From positions 124,001-188,000 of the forward strand of contig NZ_JAJTTH010000005.1 in the NCBI RefSeq assembly GCF_021341665.1: 64,000 nucleotides of DNA. Reading direction: 5' to 3'. Source of the DNA: Pseudomonas sp. Au-Pse12 (lineage in GTDB: Bacteria > Pseudomonadota > Gammaproteobacteria > Pseudomonadales > Pseudomonadaceae). A program made the translations under genes and the position numbers. The notes under the pieces are model-generated. The model did not search any database. It saw only the letters and a program-made list of their open reading frames with translations, and was not told the origin of the DNA. Positions 8,263 through 17,351 of the stretch are shown here, piece by piece; position 1 is the first letter of the stretch, and the number at the start of each line of letters is the position of its first letter.

Positions 8263-10251
8263 ATGAGTTCCGCACTGTTCATTCCTGAACTCGGCCAATT
8301 GGCGATGATCCTCGCCCTGTGCTTCTCCCTGGTCCAGGCCGTGGTGCCGATGCTCGGCGCCTGGCGTGGCGATCGGCTGTGGATGAGCCTGGCCCAGCCG
8401 GCGGCCTGGGGGCAGTTCGCGTTCCTGGTGTTCGCCTTCGGTTGCCTGACTTACGCCTTCATGACCGATGACTTCTCGGTGGCCTATGTGGCCCACAACT
8501 CCAACAGCGCCTTGCCCTGGTACTACAAGTTCAGCGCCGTCTGGGGCGCTCACGAAGGTTCGCTGCTGCTCTGGGCGCTGATCCTCGGCGGCTGGACCTT
8601 CGCCGTGTCGGTGTTCTCGCGGCAACTGCCGCAGGTGATGCTGGCCCGGGTACTGGCGGTAATGGGCATGATCAGCACCGGCTTCCTGTCGTTCCTGATC
8701 GTTACCTCCAATCCGTTTGCGCGGATCCTGCCTCAGGTGCCTGCCGACGGCCGTGATCTCAATCCGCTGCTGCAGGACATCGGCCTGATCGTCCACCCGC
8801 CGATGCTCTACATGGGCTACGTCGGTTTCTCGGTGGCCTTCGCCTTCGCCATCGCCGCCTTGCTCGGCGGTCGCCTGGATGCTGCCTGGGCCCGCTGGTC
8901 GCGGCCTTGGACCATCGTTGCCTGGGCTTTCCTCGGCATCGGTATCACCCTGGGCTCGTGGTGGGCCTACTACGAACTCGGCTGGGGCGGCTGGTGGTTC
9001 TGGGACCCGGTGGAAAACGCCTCGTTCATGCCCTGGCTGGTGGGCACGGCGCTGATCCACTCCCTGGCGGTCACGGAAAAGCGCGGGGTGTTCAAGAGCT
9101 GGACCGTGCTGTTGGCCATTGCTGCCTTCTCCCTGAGCCTGCTGGGCACCTTCCTGGTTCGTTCCGGGGTCCTGACCTCGGTTCACGCCTTTGCCGCAGA
9201 CCCTGAGCGCGGCGTGTTCATCCTGATCTTCCTGCTGTTCGTGGTGGGGGGCTCGCTGACCCTGTTCGCCCTGCGCGCGCCGGTGGTCAAGAGCCAGGTG
9301 GGCTTCAACCTCTGGTCGCGGGAAACCCTGTTGCTGGGTAACAACCTGGTGCTGGTGGTGGCGGCCTCGATGATTCTGCTCGGCACCTTGTACCCGCTGG
9401 TGCTGGACGCCCTGACCGGCGCCAAGCTGTCGGTGGGCCCGCCGTACTTCAACGCGCTGTTCATTCCGCTGATGGCCCTGCTGATGGTGGTGATGGCGGT
9501 GGGCGTGCTGGTGCGCTGGAAAGACACCCCGGTGAAATGGCTGGTGGGCATGCTCGGCCCGGTGCTGCTGGGCAGCGTGGCCCTGGCGGTGGTCGCGGGC
9601 ATCGCCTACGGCGACTTCAACTGGGCGGTGCTGGCGACCTTCCTCCTGGCGGCCTGGGTGCTGCTGGCCGGGGTGCGCGACATTGTCGACAAGACCCGGC
9701 ACAAGGGCCTGATCAAGGGCCTGCCCAGCCTGACCCGCAGCTACTGGGGCATGCAGTTGGCGCACCTGGGCATCGCCGTCTGTGCCCTGGGCGTGGTGCT
9801 GTCGAGCCAGAACAGCGCCGAGCGCGACCTGCGCCTGGAGCCGGGCGAGTCCATGGAGCTGGCCGGCTATCACTTCATCTTCGAGGGCGCCAAGCATTTC
9901 GAAGGGCCGAACTTCACTTCCGACAAGGGCACCGTGCGTGTGGTGCGCAATGGCAAGGAAGTGGCGGTGCTGCATCCGGAAAAACGCCTGTACACCGTGC
10001 AGAGCTCGATGATGACCGAGGCCGGGATCGATGCCGGTTTCACCCGTGACCTGTATGTGGCGCTGGGCGAACCCCTGGGTGAAGGCGCCTGGGCGGTGCG
10101 GGTGCACGTCAAGCCATTCGTGCGCTGGATCTGGTTCGGCGGCCTGCTCACCGGGTTCGGTGGCTTGCTGGCGGCCATGGACCGGCGTTATCGGGTCAAG
10201 GTTAAAAGCCGCGTGCGCGAAGCGCTGGGCATGACAGGAGCTACGGCATGA
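8263..10251 (+). CDS. ccmF: Cytochrome c haem lyase subunit CcmF
   Basis: A 662-residue, many-spanning membrane protein of normal family length. The WWD haem-binding motif is GWGGWWFWDPVENASF near residues 238-253, with conserved His residues on both sides (for example in IVHPPMLYMGYVG). A periplasmic domain lies near residues 515-600, before the last helix. CcmF with CcmH and CcmI ligates haem to the reduced CXXCH of apocytochromes. It overlaps ccmG by 4 bases. Confidence 0.97.
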   Translation: MSSALFIPELGQLAMILALCFSLVQAVVPMLGAWRGDRLWMSLAQPAAWGQFAFLVFAFGCLTYAFMTDDFSVAYVAHNSNSALPWYYKFSAVWGAHEGSLLLWALILGGWTFAVSVFSRQLPQVMLARVLAVMGMISTGFLSFLIVTSNPFARILPQVPADGRDLNPLLQDIGLIVHPPMLYMGYVGFSVAFAFAIAALLGGRLDAAWARWSRPWTIVAWAFLGIGITLGSWWAYYELGWGGWWFWDPVENASFMPWLVGTALIHSLAVTEKRGVFKSWTVLLAIAAFSLSLLGTFLVRSGVLTSVHAFAADPERGVFILIFLLFVVGGSLTLFALRAPVVKSQVGFNLWSRETLLLGNNLVLVVAASMILLGTLYPLVLDALTGAKLSVGPPYFNALFIPLMALLMVVMAVGVLVRWKDTPVKWLVGMLGPVLLGSVALAVVAGIAYGDFNWAVLATFLLAAWVLLAGVRDIVDKTRHKGLIKGLPSLTRSYWGMQLAHLGIAVCALGVVLSSQNSAERDLRLEPGESMELAGYHFIFEGAKHFEGPNFTSDKGTVRVVRNGKEVAVLHPEKRLYTVQSSMMTEAGIDAGFTRDLYVALGEPLGEGAWAVRVHVKPFVRWIWFGGLLTGFGGLLAAMDRRYRVKVKSRVREALGMTGATA

Positions 10252-10784
10252 GACGCTGGATGATGATGCTGCCCCTGGCGGTGTTCCTGGTGGTGGCGGT
10301 GTTCCTCTATCGCGGGTTGTACCTGGACCCGGCCGAGCTGCCGTCGGCGATGATCGGCAAGCCGTTCCCGGAGTTTTCCCTGCCGTCGGTGCAGGGCGAC
10401 AAGACCCTGACCCGTGCCGACCTGCTGGGCAAGCCGGCGCTGGTCAACGTCTGGGGCACCTGGTGCATCTCCTGCCGGGTCGAGCATCCGGTGCTGAACA
10501 AGCTGGCCGAGAAGGGCGTGGTGATCTACGGCATCAACTACAAGGACGTCAACGCCGACGCCCTGAAGTGGCTGGCCGAGTTCCACAACCCCTACTTGCT
10601 GGACGTGCGCGACGAGGAGGGCTCCCTGGGCCTGAATCTCGGCGTCTACGGCGCCCCGGAAACCTTCTTCATCGATGCCAAGGGCATCATCCGCGACAAG
10701 TACGTCGGGGTGATCGACGAAGTGGTGTGGCGCGAGCAACTGGCCGCCAAGTACCAGGCCCTGGTCGATGAGGCCAAGCCATGA
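10248..10784 (+). CDS. ccmG: Thiol:disulfide oxidoreductase CcmG (DsbE)
   Basis: A 178-residue membrane-anchored thioredoxin-fold protein with one N-terminal helix (residues 5-22). The active site is WCISC with cysteines at 73 and 76, and the cis-proline loop is in GVYGAPETF. It keeps apocytochrome c or CcmH cysteines reduced in the periplasm, probably supplied with electrons by a DsbD/CcdA protein encoded elsewhere. It overlaps both neighbours by 4 bases. Confidence 0.96.
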   Translation: MRRWMMMLPLAVFLVVAVFLYRGLYLDPAELPSAMIGKPFPEFSLPSVQGDKTLTRADLLGKPALVNVWGTWCISCRVEHPVLNKLAEKGVVIYGINYKDVNADALKWLAEFHNPYLLDVRDEEGSLGLNLGVYGAPETFFIDAKGIIRDKYVGVIDEVVWREQLAAKYQALVDEAKP

Positions 10785-11251
10785 AGCGCTGGTTAGCCGC
10801 CGCCATCCTCGGCCTGAGCATTGTCGGGGTGGCCCAGGCCGCCATCGACACCTATCAGTTCGCCAACGATGCCGACCGTGAAAGGTTTCACGAGCTGACC
10901 AAGGAGCTGCGCTGCCCCAAGTGTCAGAACCAGGACATCGCCGATTCCAACGCACCGATCGCCGCTGACCTGCGCAAAGAGATTTTCCGCATGCTCGGCG
11001 AGGGCAAGGACAACCAGCAGATCATCGACTTCATGGTCGATCGCTACGGTGACTTCGTGCGCTACCGACCGGCCCTCACCGGCAAGACCGCGCTGCTCTG
11101 GTTCGGCCCCGCCGGGCTGTTGCTCGGCGGTCTGGTGATCATTGTCGTGATTGTCCGGCGTCGGCGCGTGGAGCGCAGTGACAGCCCGAACACGCTTTCC
11201 GTCGAAGAGCGTCAGCGCCTCGACCAACTGCTGGATAAAAACCACCCATGA
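10781..11251 (+). CDS. ccmH: Cytochrome c maturation thiol protein CcmH
   Basis: A 156-residue protein with a signal peptide ending near AQA-A (residues 18-21), a periplasmic three-helix domain with the LRCPKCQN motif (Cys 45 and 48), and one C-terminal membrane helix (about residues 103-123). It corresponds to the short CcmH/CycL form; the TPR part found in enterobacterial CcmH is the separate ccmI gene here. It overlaps both neighbours by 4 bases. Confidence 0.96.
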   Translation: MKRWLAAAILGLSIVGVAQAAIDTYQFANDADRERFHELTKELRCPKCQNQDIADSNAPIAADLRKEIFRMLGEGKDNQQIIDFMVDRYGDFVRYRPALTGKTALLWFGPAGLLLGGLVIIVVIVRRRRVERSDSPNTLSVEERQRLDQLLDKNHP

Positions 11252-12459
11252 TTGATTTCTGGCTTGCGGCAGGCCTGCTGCTCCTGATTGCCCTGAGTTT
11301 CCTGTTGATCCCGGTCTTGCGTGAGCGTCGCGCTCAGCGCGAGGAGGATCGTACCGCGCTGAACGTGGCGCTTTATGAAGAGCGCGTGGCCGAGCTGCAC
11401 AGCCAGCAGCAGGAAGGCGTGCTCAGTGCCGAGCAGATGGACGCGGGGCGTGCCGAAGCCGCCCGCGAACTGCTGGCCGACACCGAAGGCAGCGGCGCCG
11501 TGCGCACCTCGCGCCTGGGCAAGCCACTGCCGTTGCTGGCGGCGCTGCTGGTACCGCTGCTGGGCCTGGGTCTGTACCTGCACTTCGGGGCCAGCGACAA
11601 GGTCGAGCTGACCCGCGAATTCGCCCAGGCACCGCAGTCCATGGAAGAGATGACCTGGCGCCTGGAGCGCGCGGTGGCAGCCCAGCCGGACTCCGCCGAA
11701 GGCCTGTATTTCCTCGGGCGCACCTACATGGCCCAGGACCGGCCGGCGGACGCGGCGAAGATCTTCGAGCGCACCGTGGCCCTGGCCGGGCGCCAGCCCG
11801 AATTGCTGGGGCAATGGGCCCAGGCGCAGTACTTCGCCGACAACAAGCAATGGTCGGACAAGGTCCAGGGCCTGACCGACGAAGCGTTGAAAGCCGACCC
11901 CAATGAAGTCACCAGCCTCGGGCTGCTGGGGATTGCCGCCTTCGAAGGCGGGCGTTTCCAGGAAGCCATCGATTACTGGAAGCGCCTGCAGGCGCAACTG
12001 CCACCGGACGACAACTCCCGCGCCGCGTTGCAGGGCGGTATCGATCGTGCCAGCGAGAAGCTGGTGGCCGGTGGCGGCAAGGTTGCCAGCGAACCTGTGG
12101 CCAAGGCCCAGGCCAAGGGCGCGGTGCTCAAGGTCCGGGTCGACCTGGCAGCGGAGCTCAAGGCCAAGGTCCAGCCGAGTGACAGCGTATTCATCTTCGC
12201 CCGCGCCACCCAGGGCCCGCCGGCGCCACTGGCGGCCAAGCGCTTGACCGTGGCCGACCTGCCGGCGACCGTCGAGCTGGCGGATGCCGACGCAATGATG
12301 CCGCAGTTGAAACTGTCGAACTTCCCTGAAGTCCAACTGGTTGCGCGCGTATCCCGCGCTGGCCAGCCGACGGCCGGCGAGTGGGTCGGGCGCAGCCAGC
12401 CCCTGGCCAGCAGCACCACTGCTGCCCAGCAGCTGACCATCGACAGCCCGGATCAATAA
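11248..12459 (+). CDS. ccmI: Apocytochrome c chaperone CcmI
   Basis: A 403-residue protein with two N-terminal membrane helices (about residues 3-23 and 92-110), a leucine-rich cytoplasmic loop between them, TPR-like repeats (about 125-260; [24 protein letters not shown] is one), and a C-terminal periplasmic domain. CcmI binds the C-terminus of apocytochrome c and delivers it to CcmF-CcmH. It is the last gene of the overlapping ccm chain. Confidence 0.94.
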   Translation: MIDFWLAAGLLLLIALSFLLIPVLRERRAQREEDRTALNVALYEERVAELHSQQQEGVLSAEQMDAGRAEAARELLADTEGSGAVRTSRLGKPLPLLAALLVPLLGLGLYLHFGASDKVELTREFAQAPQSMEEMTWRLERAVAAQPDSAEGLYFLGRTYMAQDRPADAAKIFERTVALAGRQPELLGQWAQAQYFADNKQWSDKVQGLTDEALKADPNEVTSLGLLGIAAFEGGRFQEAIDYWKRLQAQLPPDDNSRAALQGGIDRASEKLVAGGGKVASEPVAKAQAKGAVLKVRVDLAAELKAKVQPSDSVFIFARATQGPPAPLAAKRLTVADLPATVELADADAMMPQLKLSNFPEVQLVARVSRAGQPTAGEWVGRSQPLASSTTAAQQLTIDSPDQ

Positions 12460-12473
12460 CCAGAGAAACCGCC

Positions 12474-12875
12474 ATGACCGCCATCGCTCGCATTACCCTG
12501 TTGTCACTGGTTCTGGGGTTGAGCGCATGTACGGTCCAGCGGCCGGCGCCAACTTCCTCTGAGCCCATTCCGCCCGCGGGGCCGAGCACACGCCCGGCTC
12601 CGTCCACGGCCCCGGGCAAGCCCAGTGCGCCGATTCCCGCCGCCAAGCCCCTGCCACGCACTTCCGCCAGCTTCGCACCGCCGCCAGGCGGGCACAGCCA
12701 CTGGGATGCGCGGCTTGGGGTCTATGTGCTGGATAACCAGAGCAATACCTTTTATCGCCAGCGCACCTACTACCGCTGGAACAATGGCTGGAGCCGCTCC
12801 ATCAGCCCCGACGGGCCTTGGGAAGACACCGATATCCACGGTGTTCCCGCCGGCCTCGGCCGCCAGTTCCAATAA
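12474..12875 (+). CDS. Small lipoprotein of unknown function
   Basis: A 133-residue predicted lipoprotein with signal peptide and lipobox LSAC (Cys near residue 18). A Pro/Ala/Ser-rich linker of about 45 residues follows, then a compact aromatic C-terminal part (SHWDARLGVYVLDN, YYRWNNGWSRS, GPWEDTDIHGVP). I recognise no named family; the Tyr/Trp-rich GW...GPW pattern recurs in several exported proteins of unknown role. It starts 14 bases after ccmI and may be transcribed with it. Alternative starts upstream would destroy the signal peptide. Confidence 0.75.
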   Translation: MTAIARITLLSLVLGLSACTVQRPAPTSSEPIPPAGPSTRPAPSTAPGKPSAPIPAAKPLPRTSASFAPPPGGHSHWDARLGVYVLDNQSNTFYRQRTYYRWNNGWSRSISPDGPWEDTDIHGVPAGLGRQFQ

Positions 12876-13001
12876 TTCCGGCGCCTGCCGGATAACCGCA
12901 GAGGCGCAGGCCAGAGCCCGCGCCCGGGGTGGATTATTTAAGCCTCGGGATGCCTGGCCGATACAGCGGGGTGTTCCCGAGTATCAGCCGTTGAGCGCCC
13001 G

Positions 13002-14144
13002 ATGAAGAATGACCTGAACAAACCCTATTTTGCGCCGATGGTGTTTTGGCTAGCGCTGATCTGTGTGCTGGCGCTGATGTATGGCTTCGGCCCGGCGGAG
13101 GTGCCGGAGCTGATCTACCTGTCACTGGAGCCGGTGTGCCTGCTGGTGGCGTTCGCCTTCATGTACTACTTCTTCTGCTGGAGCTTCATTTCGGTCTGGC
13201 GCCTGGGTGAGATCGGCTGGAAGCGTGTGGACTACGGCTGGCTGCTGCTGGCCTCGCTGGCCCTGATCAGCGCCACCCAGGCGGTGCGCGTGGACTGGTA
13301 CCAGACCGACTACCAGTTGGCCCAGCAGGCCCAGGCCGGGTTGCAGCGGCGCGTGGCCACAGAGATCGACGACATGCTGGGCGGCGAGCACTGCAAGGCG
13401 GCAGTGGAGCGCTACGAACCCCAGGATGCGGCCCAGGTCATGAGCCTGTGCGAGCGTTTTGCGGCGCTGGAACGCACCGCCGACGGGCGCCTTTCGGCCT
13501 TGGCGGTGATCAAGGTGCAGCAGGCGCTGGGGGATATCCGCGGCGAATACACGGCGCCCCCCATCAGCCAGTGGCTGCAGAGCCTGAGTGAAAGCATCAA
13601 GGAACTGGAACGGCAGCGGGCCGAGGTGCATCGCCTGAATGGCCTGGTGGCGGTCAGCGATACCGAGAAGCTCTACAGCTACTTCGTGCCCTTGCTGCTG
13701 GTGATCGCCCTGGCATTGCGCGCCTCCAAGGTCACCGGCGAAGTACTGCTCAAGGCGCCGCGGCGGCGCAAGTTGTGGCTGATCGTCAACCGCCGCGTGG
13801 TCATCGATGGCCTGGGCTTTGCCCGTGGTGCCCGGGCCCGGCTGGACGAAGCCCTGGGCAACTGGCGGGTTGCCCGTTGGGGCGTGGTGCACCTGGGTTG
13901 CGACTTCATCGGCGCGCCCGGTCCCCAGGACACCCCGATAGCGGTCGCCCCGGGTTTTTATGAAAATGAATTCCAGCTGGCCACCCTGGCCGACTTCGAC
14001 AGCAGTCAGTTCGTCGAATGGGCCGCGACCCAGACCATCGACACCCTCTACCTGGTGGGTGAAACCGATCAGGGCCTGATCGAGCGCCTGCGGCGCTGGG
14101 GCGAGGCGCTGAACATCGAGGTACTGGTCCGCGAGCGCATCTGA
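13002..14144 (+). CDS. Hypothetical four-helix membrane protein
   Basis: A 380-residue protein I do not recognise. Predicted membrane helices lie near residues 10-30, 42-62, 75-93 and 225-242. Between helices 3 and 4 is an extracytoplasmic or cytoplasmic helical domain of about 130 residues with two cysteines (EHCKAAVERY and MSLCERF) that could form a disulfide. The last 130 residues are soluble and mixed alpha/beta (LYLVGETDQGLIERLRRWGEAL at the end). It is preceded by a 126-base gap and followed by the convergent lysR gene. Codon use matches its neighbours. Confidence 0.7.
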   Translation: MKNDLNKPYFAPMVFWLALICVLALMYGFGPAEVPELIYLSLEPVCLLVAFAFMYYFFCWSFISVWRLGEIGWKRVDYGWLLLASLALISATQAVRVDWYQTDYQLAQQAQAGLQRRVATEIDDMLGGEHCKAAVERYEPQDAAQVMSLCERFAALERTADGRLSALAVIKVQQALGDIRGEYTAPPISQWLQSLSESIKELERQRAEVHRLNGLVAVSDTEKLYSYFVPLLLVIALALRASKVTGEVLLKAPRRRKLWLIVNRRVVIDGLGFARGARARLDEALGNWRVARWGVVHLGCDFIGAPGPQDTPIAVAPGFYENEFQLATLADFDSSQFVEWAATQTIDTLYLVGETDQGLIERLRRWGEALNIEVLVRERI

Positions 14145-14152
14145 AGCGCGTT

Positions 14153-15037
14153 TCAGAGTCGCTCCAGCAACTGCTCCACGTACTCGATGAAGGCCCGGGC
14201 CTTGGCACTCACCAGGCGCCCGCCGGGAAACACCGCCCACAGTTGCTGCCGTGGCAGCTGCCAGTCGGTCAGCAGCGCCTTGACCGCGCCGCTGGCCAAC
14301 TCCGGGGCGAACATCCATTGCGAGGCGGTTGCCAGGCCCTGATGTGCCAGGACCGCAGCACGCAAGCCTTCCGCGGCATTGACCCGAATCCTGCCGCTGA
14401 CACTCACTTGCTGCTCTTGGTCGCCCTGGAAAAAGTGCCAGAAGTGACCGGGCCTCCGGCTGTAGATCAGGGCCTGGTGCTCGCTCAGATCGGCCGGATG
14501 CCGGGGCTCGCCGTGTGCGGCCAGGTACTCCGGGGTGGCCAGCAGCAGGCGAGGGCATTCGGCGATTTTGCGCGCGGTGAGGGTCGAGTCGGCCAGGCTG
14601 CCCATGCGCAGCGCCACATCGACCCCGGCTTCCACCAGATTGATGTGGTGATCGTCCAGCACCACGTCTATCTGCAGTCCGGGGTGACGATCGAGAAAGG
14701 CCCCCAGATGGGGCACGATGTGCAGGCGGGCGAAGGTCACCGCGGCGCCGATGCGCAGGGTGCCGCGCAATGCCGCTGCCGACCCGCGAGCGGCATTTTC
14801 CGCCTCGCAGGCCTCCTCCAGGGTGCGCCGGGCCCGTTCGAAATAGGCCAGGCCGGCCTCGGTGGGGGTCAAGCCGCGGGTGGAGCGCAACAACAGCCGT
14901 ACCTGCAGATGCGCCTCCAACTGGGCAATGCTTTTCGATACGGCAGGCTGGCCCAGGTTCAGGCGTCGGGCGGCAGCGGAGAAGGACCCGCTTTCCACCA
15001 CATGCACAAAGGTTTCCATCGCGGCTAGGCGGTCCAT
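14153..15037 (-). CDS. LysR-family transcriptional regulator
   Basis: A 294-residue LysR regulator. The N-terminal winged helix-turn-helix is in residues 1-60 (METFVHVVESGSFSAAARRL, QPAVSKSIAQLE), followed by the linker helix and a two-lobed effector domain (from LRIGAAVTFARL near residue 92). It resembles the CrgA/AaeR-like group. It lies 72 bases downstream of an MFS transporter on the same strand and most probably controls it. A palindromic LysR-type box lies upstream of the transporter. The effector is unknown. Confidence 0.9.
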   Translation of the reverse strand: MDRLAAMETFVHVVESGSFSAAARRLNLGQPAVSKSIAQLEAHLQVRLLLRSTRGLTPTEAGLAYFERARRTLEEACEAENAARGSAAALRGTLRIGAAVTFARLHIVPHLGAFLDRHPGLQIDVVLDDHHINLVEAGVDVALRMGSLADSTLTARKIAECPRLLLATPEYLAAHGEPRHPADLSEHQALIYSRRPGHFWHFFQGDQEQQVSVSGRIRVNAAEGLRAAVLAHQGLATASQWMFAPELASGAVKALLTDWQLPRQQLWAVFPGGRLVSAKARAFIEYVEQLLERL

Positions 15038-15109
15038 CGGTTGTCCTTGCAGGAGAGGGGAGCACGGCCCCCGGGCGCCGACACTATCAGCGGGTTCAGC
15101 CCGAATTGC

Positions 15110-16318
15110 CTAGGCACGCTCTGCTCGGCGGTTGTCCGCCACCAGCAGAAAACGCAGCAGGGCCAGCAGAGGAAAGGCGCTGCCCACCAGCGCCACCCCC
15201 AGCCAGCCGCTGTGTTCGTACACCGCACTGGCAATCGATGAGCCGAAGGCGCCACCGACGAAGATGCTGGTCATGTACAGCGCGTTGAGGCGGCTGCGGC
15301 TGTGAGCGTCCAGGGCATACACCGCCCGTTGTCCGAGCACCATGTTCATTTGCACGCAGAAGTCCAGGACCACCCCGGTCACCGCCAGGCCGATCACGCT
15401 GTAGGCGGGATGGATCAGCGTCGGCACAAAGCTCAGGGCCGCCAGGAGCATGGCCAGCAGCGAGGCGATACGGGTGTGGCCGGCATCCGCCAGGCGTCCG
15501 CTGATGGGGGCGGCGATGGCCCCGATGGCGCCTACCAGGGCGAAGATTGCGATCTGGCTCTGCGACAGGCCGTGCTGCCGTGCCAGCTCCAGGGGGGCCG
15601 CGGTCCAGAACAGGCTGAAACTGGCGAACATGCAGCCCTGGTAGAAGGCACGCTGGCGCAAGACCGGTTGCCGGCGCAGCAAGCCCCCCAGTGAGCGCAG
15701 CAGTTGGCCGTAGGTAGCGCTGTGGGCCGGTTGGCGCTTGGGCATGGTCAGCATCAGGACCAGGCTGATGGCCGCCATCAGCACGGCGGCGGCAATGAAC
15801 ATCGCGCGCCAGCCAAACAGATCGGCCACCACGCTGGACACTGGACGGGCCAGGAGAATCCCCAGCAGCAGGCCGCCCATGATCCCGCCCACCACTCGGC
15901 CGCGGGACTCTTCCGGGGCCAGGTGCGCTGCCAGGGGAATGAGGATCTGCACCGACACCGAACTGAAGCCGATCAGCAGCGACACCAGGAGAAAGACGTT
16001 GGGCTGCTGGGTCCAGGCCGCTCCCAGCAGGCTGGCGATGGCCACCAGGGTGGTGATCACCATCAGTCGGCGGTTTTCCAGCAAGTCTCCCAGGGGCACC
16101 AGGAAGAACAGGCCCAGGGCATAGCCGATCTGGGTCAGGGACACGATCAGGCTGGCCAGGGCGCTGGACAGGCCGAGGTCCGGGGCGATCAGCTCGATGA
16201 TGGGTTGTGCGTAGTAGATGTTGGCGACGATGGCGCCGCAACAGAAGGCGAACAGCAGCACCATGCCTCGGGTCATTGTCACGCTGCGCAGGGGCAGCGC
16301 CTGGGTCGTTGAGCTCAT
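15110..16318 (-). CDS. Major facilitator superfamily transporter (DHA1-like)
   Basis: A 402-residue transporter with 12 predicted helices. MFS motif A is visible after helix 2 (GDLLENRRLM), and the N-terminal FAFCCGAIVANIYYAQPIIELI is typical of drug-H+ antiporter-like carriers that export small molecules. The ATG at 16318 has AAGAGA upstream; a longer in-frame extension is polar and not conserved-looking. It is in tandem with the lysR gene. The substrate cannot be told from sequence. Confidence 0.85.
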   Translation of the reverse strand: MSSTTQALPLRSVTMTRGMVLLFAFCCGAIVANIYYAQPIIELIAPDLGLSSALASLIVSLTQIGYALGLFFLVPLGDLLENRRLMVITTLVAIASLLGAAWTQQPNVFLLVSLLIGFSSVSVQILIPLAAHLAPEESRGRVVGGIMGGLLLGILLARPVSSVVADLFGWRAMFIAAAVLMAAISLVLMLTMPKRQPAHSATYGQLLRSLGGLLRRQPVLRQRAFYQGCMFASFSLFWTAAPLELARQHGLSQSQIAIFALVGAIGAIAAPISGRLADAGHTRIASLLAMLLAALSFVPTLIHPAYSVIGLAVTGVVLDFCVQMNMVLGQRAVYALDAHSRSRLNALYMTSIFVGGAFGSSIASAVYEHSGWLGVALVGSAFPLLALLRFLLVADNRRAERA

Positions 16319-16402
16319 CGGAATTCTCTTGGCGGCGAAAAGGTGGGGCAAGGTTAAGAGGCGACGCGGTAGCGCAGTAGAGAGGGCGGGGCAATAGCAT
16401 TC

Positions 16403-16417
16403 ATTCCTGGGGGGAAT
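16403..16417. promoter_or_regulatory. Candidate LysR-type operator upstream of the MFS gene
   Basis: ATTCC-N5-GGAAT, a 15-base interrupted palindrome that fits the T-N11-A LysR box. It lies about 85 bases upstream of the MFS transporter start, and a lysR gene is linked downstream. It could also act on the divergent exported-protein gene. Confidence 0.4.
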
Positions 16418-16574
16418 AAATGACTGATTCAAGGCGTTGCGCTGCCAGCCGCGACGGATGCCGCTGACGAGGGCTGATGATACATTTACTTACATCTTGT
16501 TCGATAGCATGCTCAGGTTCGCCATTCGCCCCGGAGTGGCCCGAGCCCCCTTTTCAACAGAGGAAATCCATCCC

Positions 16575-17204
16575 ATGAATCGGTCTTTGCGTGGTTGGTT
16601 GTGCGCCGCTCAGGGCGTTGTTCTGGTGTTCACCCTGGTGGGCGTTGCGGCCCGCGCCCAGGACGCTCCGGGCATGCGCATGGGCGTGCGCGGCGAGATC
16701 ACCGGGATCAGCGGTGACCTGGTGCGGGTGCATGTCAACAGCGGTGAAAACGTCAGCGTCGAGCTGACCCCACAGACCCAGGTGCGCGGGGTGACCCTGG
16801 CCAACATCGAGGACATCAAGCCGGGCAGCTACATCGGGTCAGCGGCAATGCCCATGGCCGACGGCACTCTCAAGGCCCTGGAAGTGCATGTCTTTCCCGC
16901 GCAGATGGCCGGTACCGGGGATGGTCATCGGCCCTTCGACCTGGCCAAGGGCAGCAGCATGACCAACGGCAGCGTCGGTGATCTGGTGGTGAGCAACGGC
17001 CGCACCCTGACCGTCAACTACAAGGGCGGGCAGCAGAAGATCCTGGTGCCGGACGATGTCCCCATCGTCAACCTCACGCCCGGGGATCGCAGCCTGCTCA
17101 AGGCCGGGGTCAAGGTGGTGATGTTCGTTACCCAGAGCGCCGACGGCAAACTCACCGCGCAGTCGATTTCCGCCGGCAAGGATGGCGTGGCTCCGCCCAT
17201 GTAA
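16575..17204 (+). CDS. Exported DUF5666-like protein
   Basis: A 209-residue secreted or periplasmic protein. The signal peptide spans residues 1-29 (cleavage after ARA-Q). Two similar beta-rich repeats follow: GVRGEITGISGDLVRVHVNSGENVSVELTPQT-type (about residues 36-75) and NGSVGDLVVSNGRTLTVNYKGG (about 130-160). Each is followed by a value/placement phrase (IKPGSYIG, LKAGVKVVMF). That is the pattern of DUF5666 beta-barrel proteins, for which no function is established. It is divergent from the MFS gene. The ATG is preceded by GAGGAAATCC. Confidence 0.7.
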   Translation: MNRSLRGWLCAAQGVVLVFTLVGVAARAQDAPGMRMGVRGEITGISGDLVRVHVNSGENVSVELTPQTQVRGVTLANIEDIKPGSYIGSAAMPMADGTLKALEVHVFPAQMAGTGDGHRPFDLAKGSSMTNGSVGDLVVSNGRTLTVNYKGGQQKILVPDDVPIVNLTPGDRSLLKAGVKVVMFVTQSADGKLTAQSISAGKDGVAPPM

Positions 17205-17351
17205 AGCCGTTGTCTGCGGGGTGGAATATTCCGTTCCGGCTCTGCGGTGCCCAGGCTTGCATTGCCAAATGTTGCAGCACGCGGGTTGCAGTGGAAGTCA
17301 CCAAGGCCTTGGTTTACGGTTTCCGGTCGTTCAATGCGCCGGGAGTGCCTT

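Noticed and set aside
7759..10107. A 782-codon minus-strand open frame over ccmE and ccmF
   Set aside because: Its His/Gln/Arg-rich composition is the typical reverse complement of a hydrophobic membrane gene in G+C-rich DNA.
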